A DNA stretch of 64,000 nucleotides from Aegilops tauschii subsp. strangulata (GCF_002575655.3 NC_053037.3:252373135-252437134); one strand, 5' to 3'. Shown: positions 19,556 to 30,135, numbered from the stretch's first letter. Translations and numbers: made by a program. The notes: generated by a model not told the origin, from the letters alone.

Positions 19556-20706
19556 AGGTGCCACATCATATGGGCCTCCAACAACAAGACGGGGACAAGA
19601 CGGTCGAGCAAGGGCCATCCCCTTCGACCACGGTAACGAGCACGAACCTCTTCAACTACATGAAGACGGCGCCCCAAAAGGACTCATACTCCGAGTCAAG
19701 CTACGAGACCGCACATGACACCTTATCTTTGGTCTTGGAGGAGAATGTTGATGTGCCATCTTCGGCCTTCTTCCACGGCTACGATTGCGACATGATTGAG
19801 CGTGGAGACATTTGCACCAACATCTCTCCGACACCCACATATGTGCCCCAATTCCCATGTGAGGAGAGCCACCCCACCATGAGTGATATGAGTGACTCCA
19901 CCATATGTGACATTGAGTGCATTTCCTATGAGAGGATGAGTGTGACCACCACTAGCCCCACACATGAGAGCATGCCACACATCCTATGTGAGGTTGAGAG
20001 CCATTTGAGTGACTCCACCAACCATATGAGTGAGAGCATCTTTGAGGAAGTGAGTGAGCCACGACACTTAGTGAGTGAGGTAGTTGAGAGTGCACATGAG
20101 GCCACTATGATTTCTAATGACTTAGCCTCTACTCCTAGTGTGTTTTCTTCTTTGGTGCTAGGTCTCCTACATGACGACATGCCTATCCTCGACGAGTCCA
20201 TACCTCCAATGGAGACGACGATGGCCATGGTGGAAGATGATGCACCCCCCACATGGTTCCATCAAGATGAAGATGACAACGACTTGGTCTTCGACACCTC
20301 ACCTACAACACATGAGCGATACTCCAAAGGTAACATAGGTGATGGTGCTTCTCTTGTCCCACTAGTGGACTATCTCACCAATGATTGCTTGCATGATGTT
20401 GATCCACCTATTCCCATGCTTCATGCTAGTGCCACTTCTTCATGTCATGAGTTACCAATTTATGATGAATATGATGATGAGCATGTTGAGTTGCCTAGTT
20501 GTGATGCTATGCTCCATAGGATATCTTGTGAAAATTCTATTGGTCACTTCATGTTTGACAATCCATTGAACTTGTCATATGCTATGAGTGAGATCTCCCA
20601 TATTGCTTCATTTCAATCTCAACATAGTAACTATGCATGCCCCATTAAAATAAATCCCATCTGCACTTATGGCATAGATGACGAGATGATGGTCATTGGC
20701 TTTTGA
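19556..20706 (+). pseudogene. D5 unknown ORF, part 1
   Basis: Reads VPHHMGLQQQDGDKTVEQG onward, an acidic Ser/Thr-rich region (SSYETAHDTLSLVLEE, FPCEESHPTMSDMSD), then DEYDDEHVELPSCDAML and FMFDNPLNLSYAMSEI. It ends at a TGA (20704-20706) where D2 has a Cys codon. Here one frame joins two segments that are in different frames in D2, so D5 preserves the ancestral frame at that point. No gag core, zinc knuckle or pol motif is seen; I do not recognise the family. D3 removes the start. Confidence 0.6.
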
Positions 20707-20766
20707 TTTTCATGCGATGATATTGCTATGCTTCCTTTACATGATTTGCGCAATTCATCTACTATG

Positions 20767-20771
20767 CCATG
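20767..20771. repeat. Target-site duplication of the C2/C3 unit (CCATG; right copy 28902-28906)
   Basis: The uninterrupted D2 site has two tandem CCATG. D5 has one on the left and two on the right of the inserted unit, so one copy is a new duplication. Confidence 0.88.
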
Positions 20772-20867
20772 TGATGAGGACATGACTACCTTGGATACGA
20801 CCAAAAATATTGCATACATGCATATTTGTCAGGTGATTTCTAGTGCAAACTATTCAATAATCTATTT
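20772..20867 (+). repeat. C2 5' LTR remnant
   Basis: Matches the first 96 bases of the C LTR, then switches to AAGAAAAAAAAGTGTGAGG of the leader. About 0.9 kb of LTR, the primer site and early leader are deleted. Confidence 0.9.
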
Positions 20868-21074
20868 TTGTCAAGAAAAAAAAGTGTGAGGAAAAAAAAG
20901 AGAGAAGAAAAAAAACAAAATTCGGATCTATCTAGACTCAATCTCGTAGTTGAATTCGGATTGGAATCTGTTTTGTGCACTGTTTAGTAAACCAGGCATA
21001 CCTTCCTCATACGAAGTCCGTTTTGACTCCGCGAGTACTCAAATGAAAGCTAGCGACGAGCCGCATCTAAATAG

Positions 21075-21410
21075 TTGCAGAGACTAGTTCAATATTTGAC
21101 ACCTCAAAATCGTCTTCTAAATAGGTCTTTTTGCCCTCCGAAGTTCGCGGACACAGCTTATTCCAGTTTTTCAAGCCAGTTTCAGAATTCTTTCACTCCT
21201 CATATCAACTCGGAATTGAGTGATTCTTTTTGCATTGGAAAGCTTGAGTTAGTAGCATTCTTTGAAAAAAATTATCAGAAAATTGGCACAAACTTTTCAA
21301 GAGGAAAGTTGGAGAGAGTTGTTGTATATCCTGCTTGGCAGTTGTTTTTCATCATTATCTTTACTGCCGTTGTGATCTTCACTTATATCTTGCTGTCCAG
21401 AGCTACTTAG
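21075..21410 (+). CDS. C2 leader ORF, 111 aa
   Basis: Same length and nearly the same residues as 7286-7621 (MQRLVQYLTPQNRLLNRSF start, hydrophobic C-terminus). Unknown function; it could be an upstream ORF. Confidence 0.4.
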   Translation: MQRLVQYLTPQNRLLNRSFCPPKFADTAYSSFSSQFQNSFTPHINSELSDSFCIGKLELVAFFEKNYQKIGTNFSRGKLERVVVYPAWQLFFIIIFTAVVIFTYILLSRAT

Positions 21411-21439
21411 TATCCTTCATTGATGCTAGTTGTGCTACG

Positions 21440-21558
21440 CCGTGACCTCATTAGTGTTCTAGGCTCGCGTCTCTAGTCCGGTCTAGCCTAGGACCAGCAC
21501 AGTACCGTCGTTGAGCGTTTATTCAACATTGCATCTCTGAATTGATTATTGCTAATAT
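21440..21558 (+). promoter_or_regulatory. C2 conserved leader block with hairpins
   Basis: Sense-strand copy of the A/C shared block, with CTAGGCT/AGCCTAG and GTTGA/TCAAC arms intact. Confidence 0.5.
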
Positions 21559-21802
21559 TTTGCTACCATATATAGCCAACCCAGCTCCACATATTTCTAC
21601 ACCGTGTATACGTACGTTCCCCTGGCAATCGCTTTACTCAATCTTTGGAGTTATTTGACACCGCTGGTTGCCTGTCACCACCTGCTGCTTGGTAAGAACT
21701 TGTAAGATATTGATATTTGCTTTACTGTGAGTGCTTTACCACCACATCCTAGTAGTTCATAGGAACATTATTCTTGAATTTTGTTTCTTGTTTCTACTAA
21801 TC

Positions 21803-23806
21803 ATGACAGGATCTAGAGTCAATTCATGGGGTTTGTCGATCGTGGGAGATGTGCCATCACCTATGCAAATACCACAACCGTCACGAGAGGTGCACAAACA
21901 TCCAAATGCACATGATCAGGTTAATGTTTCTATACCACCATTTAATGGCCGTTTTAGATCTGCTTTATATATTGAATGGGAGTTTGACCTAAATAATATA
22001 TTTGCTTCCAATAATTTTGATGTACGTAAAAAAGTTAAGGTTGCGGTTGGTTCTTTCACTGGTTATGCTGTAGTTTGGTGGAGTGAATATTGTCGGTTAC
22101 ACCCTAATGATATACCTACTACTTGGGATGATTTGAAACTTGCCATGCGACATACATTCGTTCCCGCTTATTATACTCGTGACATGATTACAAAGTTGCA
22201 ACATTTAAAACAAGGTAGTGACACCGTAACAAAATATTATGATACTTTACAAACTACCTTGCTGCATACCTCTTTAGAAGAAAGTGAAGAAGATTTTATG
22301 GATAGATTTTGGGGAGGATTAAATCGTGACATTCAGGGGATACTAATACATGAAGAGTGTTATCCTATGGACCATTTGTTTCATCTTGCTTGCAAAGCTG
22401 AACAGGAAATAAAACGACGTGTTGCGCACAAGGAGAACAAGCGCGAGATGCACATTCCAAGAGTTGATACGGTTGTCCCTTCAACTACTAAGCATACTAT
22501 GACAACCACATCCGTTGTTGTGAGGACTACATCACCTCCACCATGTGACACATCATCACCGAGAGTGCCTACCTCATCTGAGTTGATCAGAAGAGGTAAT
22601 GACAAAGGTACTAATCTTCCACTTCCACATGAGTATGATGAATGTCTTGTCAATTTAAGTGCACCATGCGGTGAGCTACCCACTACTTTGATCACACCAG
22701 CTACCTTAGAGGACTATGTTGATGATTTGACTTTGCCATGTGATCAAACAATTTTGAGTGAGCCCATTGAATTAACTATCGATGCAAAAGAATCAAGTGA
22801 ATCAGGGAATAAATCAGATTTGGATCAAATATGTTTGAAAATAATTGTGCCAATGTTTAATCATTTTGATATGACCTCTCATCTTGGTGATGGTTCATCA
22901 ATGTTGGGATGGTTTAATGATGAATATTGTCCATCTTTTCATATGAATAAGAGCTTCACTTATATGTGCAAACTGAGTTGCAATACTTTCATGCCTTCTA
23001 CTTCTTGTGATAATATTTTGGCTTTATATTTTATTAACTATGAAAGTAACTCATGTATACATGTGTCATATGTGCAAAATCCACGGGAAGTAAAAATGGA
23101 TGACATATACATATACAACATGTACACCTTGTCTCTTTTGTTAGCCACATTTCAGATTAAGCAACGCCAAGGACGGCTTTGTTTTCAAGAAGGGGAGGAT
23201 GATGAGGACATGACTACCTTGGATACGACCAAAAATATTGCATACATGCATATTTGTCAGGTGCTTTCTAGTGCAAACTATTCAATAATCTATTTATGTT
23301 ATCCAGAACAAAAATACTTCACACACTTTTGTGTTTTGTCTAATTGCAGGTGTATGGGACATTTGTACAATCCACATATGAAGATAAGGCAAAAGGAGAA
23401 GTTTAGGTTCTGTTCAAAAAGTCCTCTCACGTCACTTTTGGGCCAAGAGAAGAAAGAGTCCAAGTCTCTCACGTTCTGGATTCAGATTCGGACTGCACAG
23501 ACATACCTGACTCAAAACGCCAACAACTTTTTCATACTGACTCCGAATTGGGTGATTCTTTTTTTGTTGGAAACTAGATTTCGTGATCTTTCCAACCCAA
23601 TTGGATTCACCTTTAAATTCGTCCGGAGCATTGAGTTATGGTCGAAACAATCTGACGTTGCACCAGAATCGGAGTCAAACTACAAGTCCAAAGGTGTTGC
23701 ATCACCTCCACTTGGGCCCATGAGCCTTGTACGACCTAGGGTTGGTTTTAGGCTGCCTTGGGACGTCCTCCCACCTCCTTGGCAGCCACCCCTTGCTCCT
23801 ATATAA
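21803..23806 (+). CDS. C2 gag-like ORF through polypurine tract into U3
   Basis: Start at the ATG of ATCATGACAGG (21803). Collinear with the C1 ORF: gag core about residues 45-205, unrecognised middle region with DDIYIYNMYTLSLL, the polypurine-coded [10 protein letters not shown] at the LTR border, then about 200 U3-coded residues ending API. The TAA stop (23804-23806) lies inside TATATAAG. Fully open although the element is truncated at both ends, so the rearrangement is probably recent. Lacks CCHC and all pol domains. Confidence 0.85.
   Translation: MTGSRVNSWGLSIVGDVPSPMQIPQPSREVHKHPNAHDQVNVSIPPFNGRFRSALYIEWEFDLNNIFASNNFDVRKKVKVAVGSFTGYAVVWWSEYCRLHPNDIPTTWDDLKLAMRHTFVPAYYTRDMITKLQHLKQGSDTVTKYYDTLQTTLLHTSLEESEEDFMDRFWGGLNRDIQGILIHEECYPMDHLFHLACKAEQEIKRRVAHKENKREMHIPRVDTVVPSTTKHTMTTTSVVVRTTSPPPCDTSSPRVPTSSELIRRGNDKGTNLPLPHEYDECLVNLSAPCGELPTTLITPATLEDYVDDLTLPCDQTILSEPIELTIDAKESSESGNKSDLDQICLKIIVPMFNHFDMTSHLGDGSSMLGWFNDEYCPSFHMNKSFTYMCKLSCNTFMPSTSCDNILALYFINYESNSCIHVSYVQNPREVKMDDIYIYNMYTLSLLLATFQIKQRQGRLCFQEGEDDEDMTTLDTTKNIAYMHICQVLSSANYSIIYLCYPEQKYFTHFCVLSNCRCMGHLYNPHMKIRQKEKFRFCSKSPLTSLLGQEKKESKSLTFWIQIRTAQTYLTQNANNFFILTPNWVILFLLETRFRDLSNPIGFTFKFVRSIELWSKQSDVAPESESNYKSKGVASPPLGPMSLVRPRVGFRLPWDVLPPPWQPPLAPI
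23187..23199 (+). promoter_or_regulatory. C2 polypurine tract
   Basis: AAGAAGGGGAGGA immediately before TGATGAGGACATG. Confidence 0.92.
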
Positions 23807-24128
23807 GTAGATCCATCTAGTAGCTTTTTCCTTGGGATTTGTTTAGTTAAAAGTTAGCCATTGCAACTTCGTGTACTTCGTTTGTGTCCAACGACCAGAC
23901 CAAGACCGCTTACGGATCCCCACCATTATCAATACTTCATATATATTCGCAATATTCAGATTGCTTTATCATATTCTTGCTCGTTCTTCGATTGCTTGCA
24001 GGAATAGACCTTCGTGGTCAGGCTGATCGTGCTTCCGGCATCGTCAGTAACCTCAGGAGATTGGTTTAGCGATTGATAAGGCGCAACGTCGTGCACGTTT
24101 GTAGTCGGATCGTCAAAGTCGTCTCCAC
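23200..24128 (+). repeat. C2 3' LTR, truncated at its end
   Basis: Normal through GTCGTCTCCAC, then lost; the next bases (TTGATAGAGG) start the C3 LTR on the other strand. AATACTTCATAT and the TATA box at 23800 mark U3/R. Confidence 0.92.
23800..23807 (+). promoter_or_regulatory. Family C TATA box overlapping the ORF stop codon
   Basis: TATATAAG; its TAA is the in-frame stop of the gag-U3 ORF. The same arrangement holds in C1 and C3. Confidence 0.75.
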
Positions 24129-24129
24129 T

Positions 24130-25111
24130 TGATAGAGGCGACGGTGTCCCGATCTTTCGATGAGATGATAACTATCGATTTGGTGGAGACGACTTTGACG
24201 ATCCGACTACAAACGTGCACGACGTTGCGCCTTATCAATCGCTAAACCAATCTCCTGAGGTTACTAACGATGCCGGAAGCACGATCAACCTGACCACGAA
24301 GGTCTATTCCTGCAAGCAATCGAAGAACGAGCAAGAATATGATAATGCAATCTGAATATTGCGAATATATATGAAGTATTGATAGTGGTGGGAATCCGTA
24401 AGCGGTCTTGGTCTGGTCGTTGGACACAAACGAAGTACACGAAGTTGCAATGGCTAACTTTTAACTAAACAAATTCCAAGGAAAAAGCTACTAGATGGAT
24501 CTACTTATATAGGAGCAAGGAGTGGCGGCCAAGAAGGTGGGAGGACGTCCCAAGGCAGCCTAAAACCAACCCTAGGTCGTACAAGGCTCATGGGCCCAAG
24601 TGGAGGTGATGCAACACCTTTGGACTTGTAGTTTGACTCCGATTCTGGTGCAACGTCAGATTGTTTCGACCATAACTCAATGCTCCGGACGAATTTAAAG
24701 GTGAATCCAATTGGGTTGGAAAGAGCACGAAATCTAGTTTCCAACAAAAAAAGAATCACCCAATTCGGAGTCCGTATGAAAAAGTTGTTGGCGTTTTGAG
24801 TCAGGTATGTCTGTGCAGTCCGAATCTGAATCCAGAACGTGAGAGACTTGGACTCTTTCTTCTCTTGGCCCAAAAGTGACGTGAGAGGACTTTTTGAACA
24901 GAACCTAAACTTCTCCTTTTCCCCTATCTTCATATGTGGATTGTACAAATGTCCCATACACCTGCAATTAGACAAAACACAAAAGTGTGTGAAGTATTTT
25001 TGTTCTGGATAACATAAATAGATTATTGAATAGTTTGCACTAGAAATCACCTGACAAATATGCATGTATGCAATATTTTTGGTCGTATCCAAGGTAATCA
25101 TGTCCTCATCA
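24130..25111 (-). repeat. C3 3' LTR
   Basis: 982 bp, with C-family termini, TATATAAG box and open U3 frame. Confidence 0.94.
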
Positions 25112-26502
25112 TCCTCCCCTTCTTGAAAACAAAGCCGTCCTCGGCGTTGCTTAATCTGAAATCTGGCTAACAAAAGAGACAAGGTGTACACGTTGTATAT
25201 GTACATGTCATCCGTTTTTACTGATCTCATTTGGTGCACATGTGACTCAGTTATACAAGAGCACCCTTCAAAAGTCGTGAAATGTAAAGTCAATATATTA
25301 TCACAAGAAGGCATGAAAATATTGCAACTCAGTTTGCACATATAAGTGAAGCTCTTATTCATATCAAAAGATTGACAATGCTTATCATTAAACCATCCCA
25401 ACATTGATGAACCATCACCAAGATTAGAGGTCATATCAAAATGAGTAAACATTGGCACAATTATTTTCAAACATATTTGATCCAAATCTGATTTATTCCC
25501 TGATTCACTTGATTCTTTTGCATCGATAGTTAATTCAATGGGCTCACTCAAAATTGTTTGATCACATGGCAAAGTCAAATCATCAACATAGTCCTCTAAG
25601 GTAGATGGTGTGATCAAAGTAGTGGGTAGCTCACCGCATGGTGCACTTAAATTGACAAGACATTCATCATACTCATGTGGAAGTGGAAGATTAGTACCTT
25701 TGTCATTACCTCTTATGATCAACTCAGATGAGGTAGGCACTCTCGGTGATGATGTGTCACATGGTGGAGGTGATGTAGTCCTCACAACAACGGATGTGGT
25801 TGTCATAGTATGCTTAGTAGTTGAAGGGACAACCGTATCAACTCTTGGAATGTGCATCTCGCGCTTGTTCTCCTTGTGCGCAACACGTCGTTTTATTTCC
25901 TGTTCAGCTTTGCAAGCAAGATGAAACAAATGGTCCATAGGATAACACTCTTCATGAATTAGTATCTCCTGAATGTCACGATTTAATCCTCCCCAAAATC
26001 TATCCATAAAATCTTCTTCACTTTCTTCTAAAGAGGTATGCAGCAAGGTAGTTTGTAAAGTATCATAATATTTTGTTACGGTGTCACTACCTTGTTTTAA
26101 ATGTTGCAACTTTGTAATCATGTCACGAGTATAATAAGCGGGAACGAATGTATGTTGCATGGCAAGTTTCAAATCATCCCAAGTAGTAGGTATATCATTA
26201 GGGTGTAACCGACAGTATTCACTCCACCAAACTACAGCATAACCAGTGAAAGAACAAACCGCAACCTTAACTTTTTTACGTACATCAAAATTATTGGAAG
26301 AAAATATATTATTTAGGTCAAACTCCCATTCAATATATAAAGCAGGTCTAAAACGGCCATTAAATGGTGGTATAGAAACATTAACCTGATCATGTGCATT
26401 TGGATGTTTGTGCACCTCTCGTGACGGTTGTGGTATTTGCATAGGTGATGGCACATCTCCCACGATCGACAAACCCCATGAATTGACTCTAGATCCTGTC
26501 AT
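24505..26502 (-). CDS. C3 gag-like ORF through polypurine tract into U3
   Basis: Collinear with C1 and C2. Start ATG at 26502. The gag core is intact. The middle region differs: a short deletion (FMPSCDN for FMPSTSCDN) and a diverged block (HFTTFEGCSCITESHVHQM) just before DDMYIYNVYTLSLLLA, showing that this region evolves faster than the core. It ends in the TATA box as in C1. No pol. Confidence 0.85.
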   Translation of the reverse strand: MTGSRVNSWGLSIVGDVPSPMQIPQPSREVHKHPNAHDQVNVSIPPFNGRFRPALYIEWEFDLNNIFSSNNFDVRKKVKVAVCSFTGYAVVWWSEYCRLHPNDIPTTWDDLKLAMQHTFVPAYYTRDMITKLQHLKQGSDTVTKYYDTLQTTLLHTSLEESEEDFMDRFWGGLNRDIQEILIHEECYPMDHLFHLACKAEQEIKRRVAHKENKREMHIPRVDTVVPSTTKHTMTTTSVVVRTTSPPPCDTSSPRVPTSSELIIRGNDKGTNLPLPHEYDECLVNLSAPCGELPTTLITPSTLEDYVDDLTLPCDQTILSEPIELTIDAKESSESGNKSDLDQICLKIIVPMFTHFDMTSNLGDGSSMLGWFNDKHCQSFDMNKSFTYMCKLSCNIFMPSCDNILTLHFTTFEGCSCITESHVHQMRSVKTDDMYIYNVYTLSLLLARFQIKQRRGRLCFQEGEDDEDMITLDTTKNIAYMHICQVISSANYSIIYLCYPEQKYFTHFCVLSNCRCMGHLYNPHMKIGEKEKFRFCSKSPLTSLLGQEKKESKSLTFWIQIRTAQTYLTQNANNFFIRTPNWVILFLLETRFRALSNPIGFTFKFVRSIELWSKQSDVAPESESNYKSKGVASPPLGPMSLVRPRVGFRLPWDVLPPSWPPLLAPI
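25112..25124 (-). promoter_or_regulatory. C3 polypurine tract
   Basis: Same 13-base tract as C1, abutting the 3' LTR. Confidence 0.92.
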
Positions 26503-26755
26503 GATTAGTAGAAACAAGAAACAAAATTCAAGAATAATGTTCCTATGAACTACTAGGATGTGGTGGTAAAGCGCTCATAGTAAAGCAAATATCAAGAGCT
26601 TACAAGTTCTTACCAAGCAGCAGGTGGTGACAGGCAACCAGCGGTGTCAAATAACTCCAAAGATTGAGTAAAGCGATTGCCAGGGGAACGTACGTATACA
26701 CGGTGTAGAAATATGTGGAGCTGGGTTGGCTATATATGGTAGCAAAATATTAGCA

Positions 26756-26875
26756 ATAATCAATTCAGAGATGCAATGTTGAAAAAACGCTCAACGACGG
26801 TACTGTGCTGGTCCTAGGCTAGACGGGACTAGAGACGCGAGCCTAGAACACTAATGAGGTCACGGCGTAGCACAA
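26756..26875 (-). promoter_or_regulatory. C3 conserved leader block with hairpins
   Basis: Third C copy of the shared A/C block; both inverted repeats are retained apart from single substitutions in the loops. Confidence 0.5.
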
Positions 26876-27231
26876 CTAGCATCAATGAAGGATACTAAGT
26901 AGCTCTGGACAGCAAGATATAAGTGAAGATCACAACGGCAGTAAAGATAATGATGAAAAACAACTGCCAAGCAGGATATACAACAACTCTCTCCAACTTT
27001 CCTCTTGAAAAGTTTGTGCCAATTTTCTGATAATTTTTTTTCAAAGAATGCTACTAACTCAAGCTTTCCAATGCAAAAAGAATCACTCAATTCCGAGTTG
27101 ATATGAGGAGTGAAAGAATTCTGAAACTGGCTTGAAAAACTGGAATAAGCTGTGTCCGCGAACTTCGGAGGGCAAAAAGACCTATTTAGAAGACGATTTT
27201 GAGGTGTCAAATATTGAACTAGTCTCTGCAA
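26860..27231 (-). pseudogene. C3 leader ORF, frameshifted
   Basis: Matches the 111-aa leader ORF up to VAFFEK. One extra T in a run near 27035 then shifts the frame and the hydrophobic end is lost. Confidence 0.5.
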
Positions 27232-27387
27232 CTATTTAGATGCGGCTCGTCGCTAGCTTTCATTTGAGTACTCGCGGAGTCAAAACGGACTTCGTATGAG
27301 GAAGGTATGCCTGTTTTACTAAACAGTGCACAAAACAGATTCCAATCCGAATTCAACTACGAGATTGAGTCTAGATAGATCCGAATT

Positions 27388-27510
27388 TTGTTTTTTTTTT
27401 CTTCTCTCTTTTTTTTCCTCACACTTTTTTTCTTTCTCTTTTTTTTTCTGACTTCTTTTTCTTTTTTTGTCTCTCTTTTTTTTTCTCTGTCTTTTTTTTC
27501 TCTCCCTCTT
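27388..27510. repeat. C3 leader polypyrimidine/polypurine tract
   Basis: Low-complexity T/C run on the plus strand equivalent to 7770-7893. Confidence 0.85.
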
Positions 27511-27895
27511 TCCAAGACAAACTAGATAAGATGCAGATTGGATCAAGCGAAGATGTGAACGGCCTCAACTATGATTGTGACAATGAACTATGGGTAGCAC
27601 ATGGTGGAATTTGATGGATGGTGTGGTGGACAGCAGAAGGGATAACGATGCAGCGGCGACGTGACTAATGTAAACAGAACTCGAAACTCTAAACGAACTA
27701 GACCCTAAGACCAGCAACTCGACACGACGATGCAACCGATAATTCAATAATGCAAACAATGAATAGAAAATTGCAAAGGCTCAGACTGGCTTGGACAAAA
27801 GGATGAATAGATCTAACTTTTTTGTGGCTTTTTCTTGAACAATAGGTAAGAAAATAAATCTAATCTAGGGGAAACTGGAAATTCTCACCGAGCAA

Positions 27896-27912
27896 CCTGA
27901 AAACTGATACCA
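27896..27912 (-). promoter_or_regulatory. C3 primer binding site
   Basis: TGGTATCAGTTTTCAGG on the minus strand, 2 bases from the LTR. Confidence 0.85.
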
Positions 27913-27914
27913 CT

Positions 27915-28901
27915 TGATAGAGGCAAAGGTGTCCCGATCTTTCGATGAGATGATAACTATCGATTTGGTGGAGACGACTTTGACGATCCGACTACAAACG
28001 TGCACGACGTTGCGCCTTATCAATCGCTAAACCAATCTCCTGAGGTTACTGACGATGCCGGAAGCACGATCAGCCTGACCACGAAGGTCTATTCCTGCAA
28101 GCAATCGAAGAACGAGCAAGAATATGATAATGCAATCTGAATATTGCGAATATATATGAAGTATTGATAGTGGTGGGAATCCGTAAGCGGTCTTGGTCTG
28201 ATCGTTGGACACAAACGAAGTACACGAAGTTGCAATGGCTAACTTTTAACTAAACAAATTCCAAGAAAAAAGCTACTAGATGGATCTACTTATATAGGAG
28301 CAAGGGGTGGCGGCCAAGGAGGTGGGAGGACGTCCCAAGGCAGCCTAAAACCAACCCTAGGTCGTACAAGGCTCATGGGCCCAAGTGGAGGTGATGCAAC
28401 ACCTTTGGACTTGTAGTTTGACTCGGATTCTGGTGCAACGTCAGATTGTTTCGACCATAACTCAATGCTCCGGACGAATTTAAAGGTGAATCCAATTGGG
28501 TTGGAAAGAGCACGAAATCTAGTTTCCAACAAAAAAAGAATCACCCAATTTGGAGTCCGTATGAAAAAGTTGTTGGCGTTTTGAGTCAGGTATGTCTGTG
28601 CAGTCCAAATCTGAATCCAGAACGTGAGAGACTTGGACTCTATCTTCTCTTCTCTTGGCCCAAAAGTGACGTGAGAGGACTTTTTGAACAGAACCTAAAC
28701 TTCTCCTTTTGCCTTATCTTCATATGTGGATTGTACAAATGTCCCATACACCTGCAATTAGACAAAACACAAAAGTGTGTGAAGTATTTTTGTTCTGGAT
28801 AACATAAATAGATTATTGAATAGTTTGCACTAGAAATCACCTGACAAATATGCATGTATGCAATATTTTTGGTCGTATCCAAGGTAGTCATGTCCTCATC
28901 A
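27915..28901 (-). repeat. C3 5' LTR
   Basis: 987 bp. A 5-base duplication (TCTCT near 28650) breaks the U3 frame. The end near 27915 has GGCAAAGG, as in family A LTRs, instead of GGCGAGGG. Confidence 0.93.
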
Positions 28902-28906
28902 CCATG

Positions 28907-30135
28907 CCATGATCACATTGTTCCAAATATGCATTGTTTTGGATGTTGTCAATATTCTCCATGTGATGTTTCCATTAATGCTCATGAGGAGACCCCCATA
29001 GTTTCCTCATACATATTAGGAGAACTTGATGCATTCCATACTTTGCATTATCCCCATAATTGCGTGCACCATATGCATTCCATGAATAACAATGCTCTAC
29101 ATATTTCTCATGATGCACTACACAATTTGAGTCTCCATTATGCTATACATAAAAAAAACCCATCATGATGGATGGCATGTTTCTATATCACGCATCTCAT
29201 TTATTTGAGCATTGGATATTTTGTGCTAACCAACACATGCACGTGTGCATCATGATGGATGATGTGTACATATACCACGCACACACAATTTTCCCTTTGT
29301 CTTTGTTTTGTGTAGGTACTCACGTATACTCGTCAACCTCTCAATCCCAAGAGTTGACGAAACGAGCTCTTGAGAGCAACGATGATTTGGGATCCCGTGG
29401 ACTATCCTTACCACCATTCCTTTTGCGCAAGGACTACCCGGACCTCTTTTACTTGGCTCTCACACGGCTATGGGCTATATATCACTTGTTACCTTATGCC
29501 CATTCTATCGTGTTCACTTTGCATGTTATGCCTCTTACATGACTTTGTCATGCAATTGTGACCCTTGCTTGCACTTACATGTGATTCACCATTATACTAC
29601 TTCTATGTGTATTTGCATGCTTGGTGGAGATCCTTGTTGCTATTGCCATGTTTTCCTTGTACCTCATGCTATTATTGATTGTTGTGTTGGGAGAGTCATG
29701 ATGCCCCATTGCTATTTACATATGGCCTCTCGCCAATACATTGATGATATTTTACTCATATCTTGCTTTCATGCTTGTGATATGTCATGCGCATTATTCA
29801 TGACCATTATTTGCACACATGACATGCTTGCCATGATTCCTCCTAGTAGGTTGCATCTTTGCACTACTAGCTTGCTTGACTTGATCACTATGATTGATTG
29901 CTTTGTCGCATCACCCATGTTCCATTATTACTCGCTTTCTTGGGCTGATGACATATATTTTCATGCCTCTCACATGATATATCTTGCTCATTATCTCTTG
30001 TGTCGATTAGTTGTCTCTCTCATATCTACTTGTAGTGAGTGCAACCATTGCTTATTGATCTTGGAGACTTTGACACCTTACTTGTGATGCATGCTTGTTT
30101 TATTGAGCCTATTGTCTTTGGTTGTAGTTGCATCA
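28907..30135 (+). pseudogene. D5 unknown ORF, part 2 (Cys/His/Met-rich)
   Basis: Three overlapping frames (to 29168, 29165-29542, 29470-30087) jointly match D2 59010-60110. Conserved stretches include ANQHMHVCIMMDDVYIYHAHT, SLPPFLLRKDY and CNCDPCLHL..IHHY..MCICMLGGDPCCYC. The Cys pattern suggests metal binding or disulfides if translated, but low-complexity TGCATG-rich DNA can also give His/Cys/Met-rich frames. Frameshifts make this copy non-functional. The family is not recognised. Confidence 0.5.

Larger units (their letters stand above)
20772..24128 (+). mobile_element. C2: family C element, plus strand, rearranged; left half of an inverted pair
   Basis: Starts with 96 bases of 5' LTR (20772-20867), then jumps by deletion into the leader's polypurine tract. 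It continues through leader ORF, hairpin block, gag-like ORF, polypurine tract and a 3' LTR (23200-24128) that lacks its last about 50 bases. There it joins C3 in opposite orientation at a CCAC microhomology. The only target duplication seen flanks C2 and C3 together. Confidence 0.9.
24130..28901 (-). mobile_element. C3: complete family C element, minus strand; right half of an inverted pair
   Basis: 3' LTR 24130-25111, polypurine tract 25112-25124, gag-like ORF, hairpin block, leader ORF (frameshifted), primer site 27896-27912 and 5' LTR 27915-28901. The bases left of 24130 (CCACT) are those normally found at the primer-site side of an LTR, suggesting the junction arose from LTR-adjacent internal DNA. 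The right duplication CCATG is at 28902-28906. Confidence 0.92.
19556..30135 (+). mobile_element. D5: internal region of a non-autonomous family D element, split by C2/C3
   Basis: 19556-20771 and 28907-30135 together align with the minus-strand internal region of D2 (about 61330 down to 59010). D2 therefore serves as an uninterrupted reference. D5 is entered by D3 at 19556, by the C2/C3 unit at 20772 and by D1 at 30136. Its own LTRs are not in the window. It carries the unknown long ORF and no pol. Confidence 0.85.
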
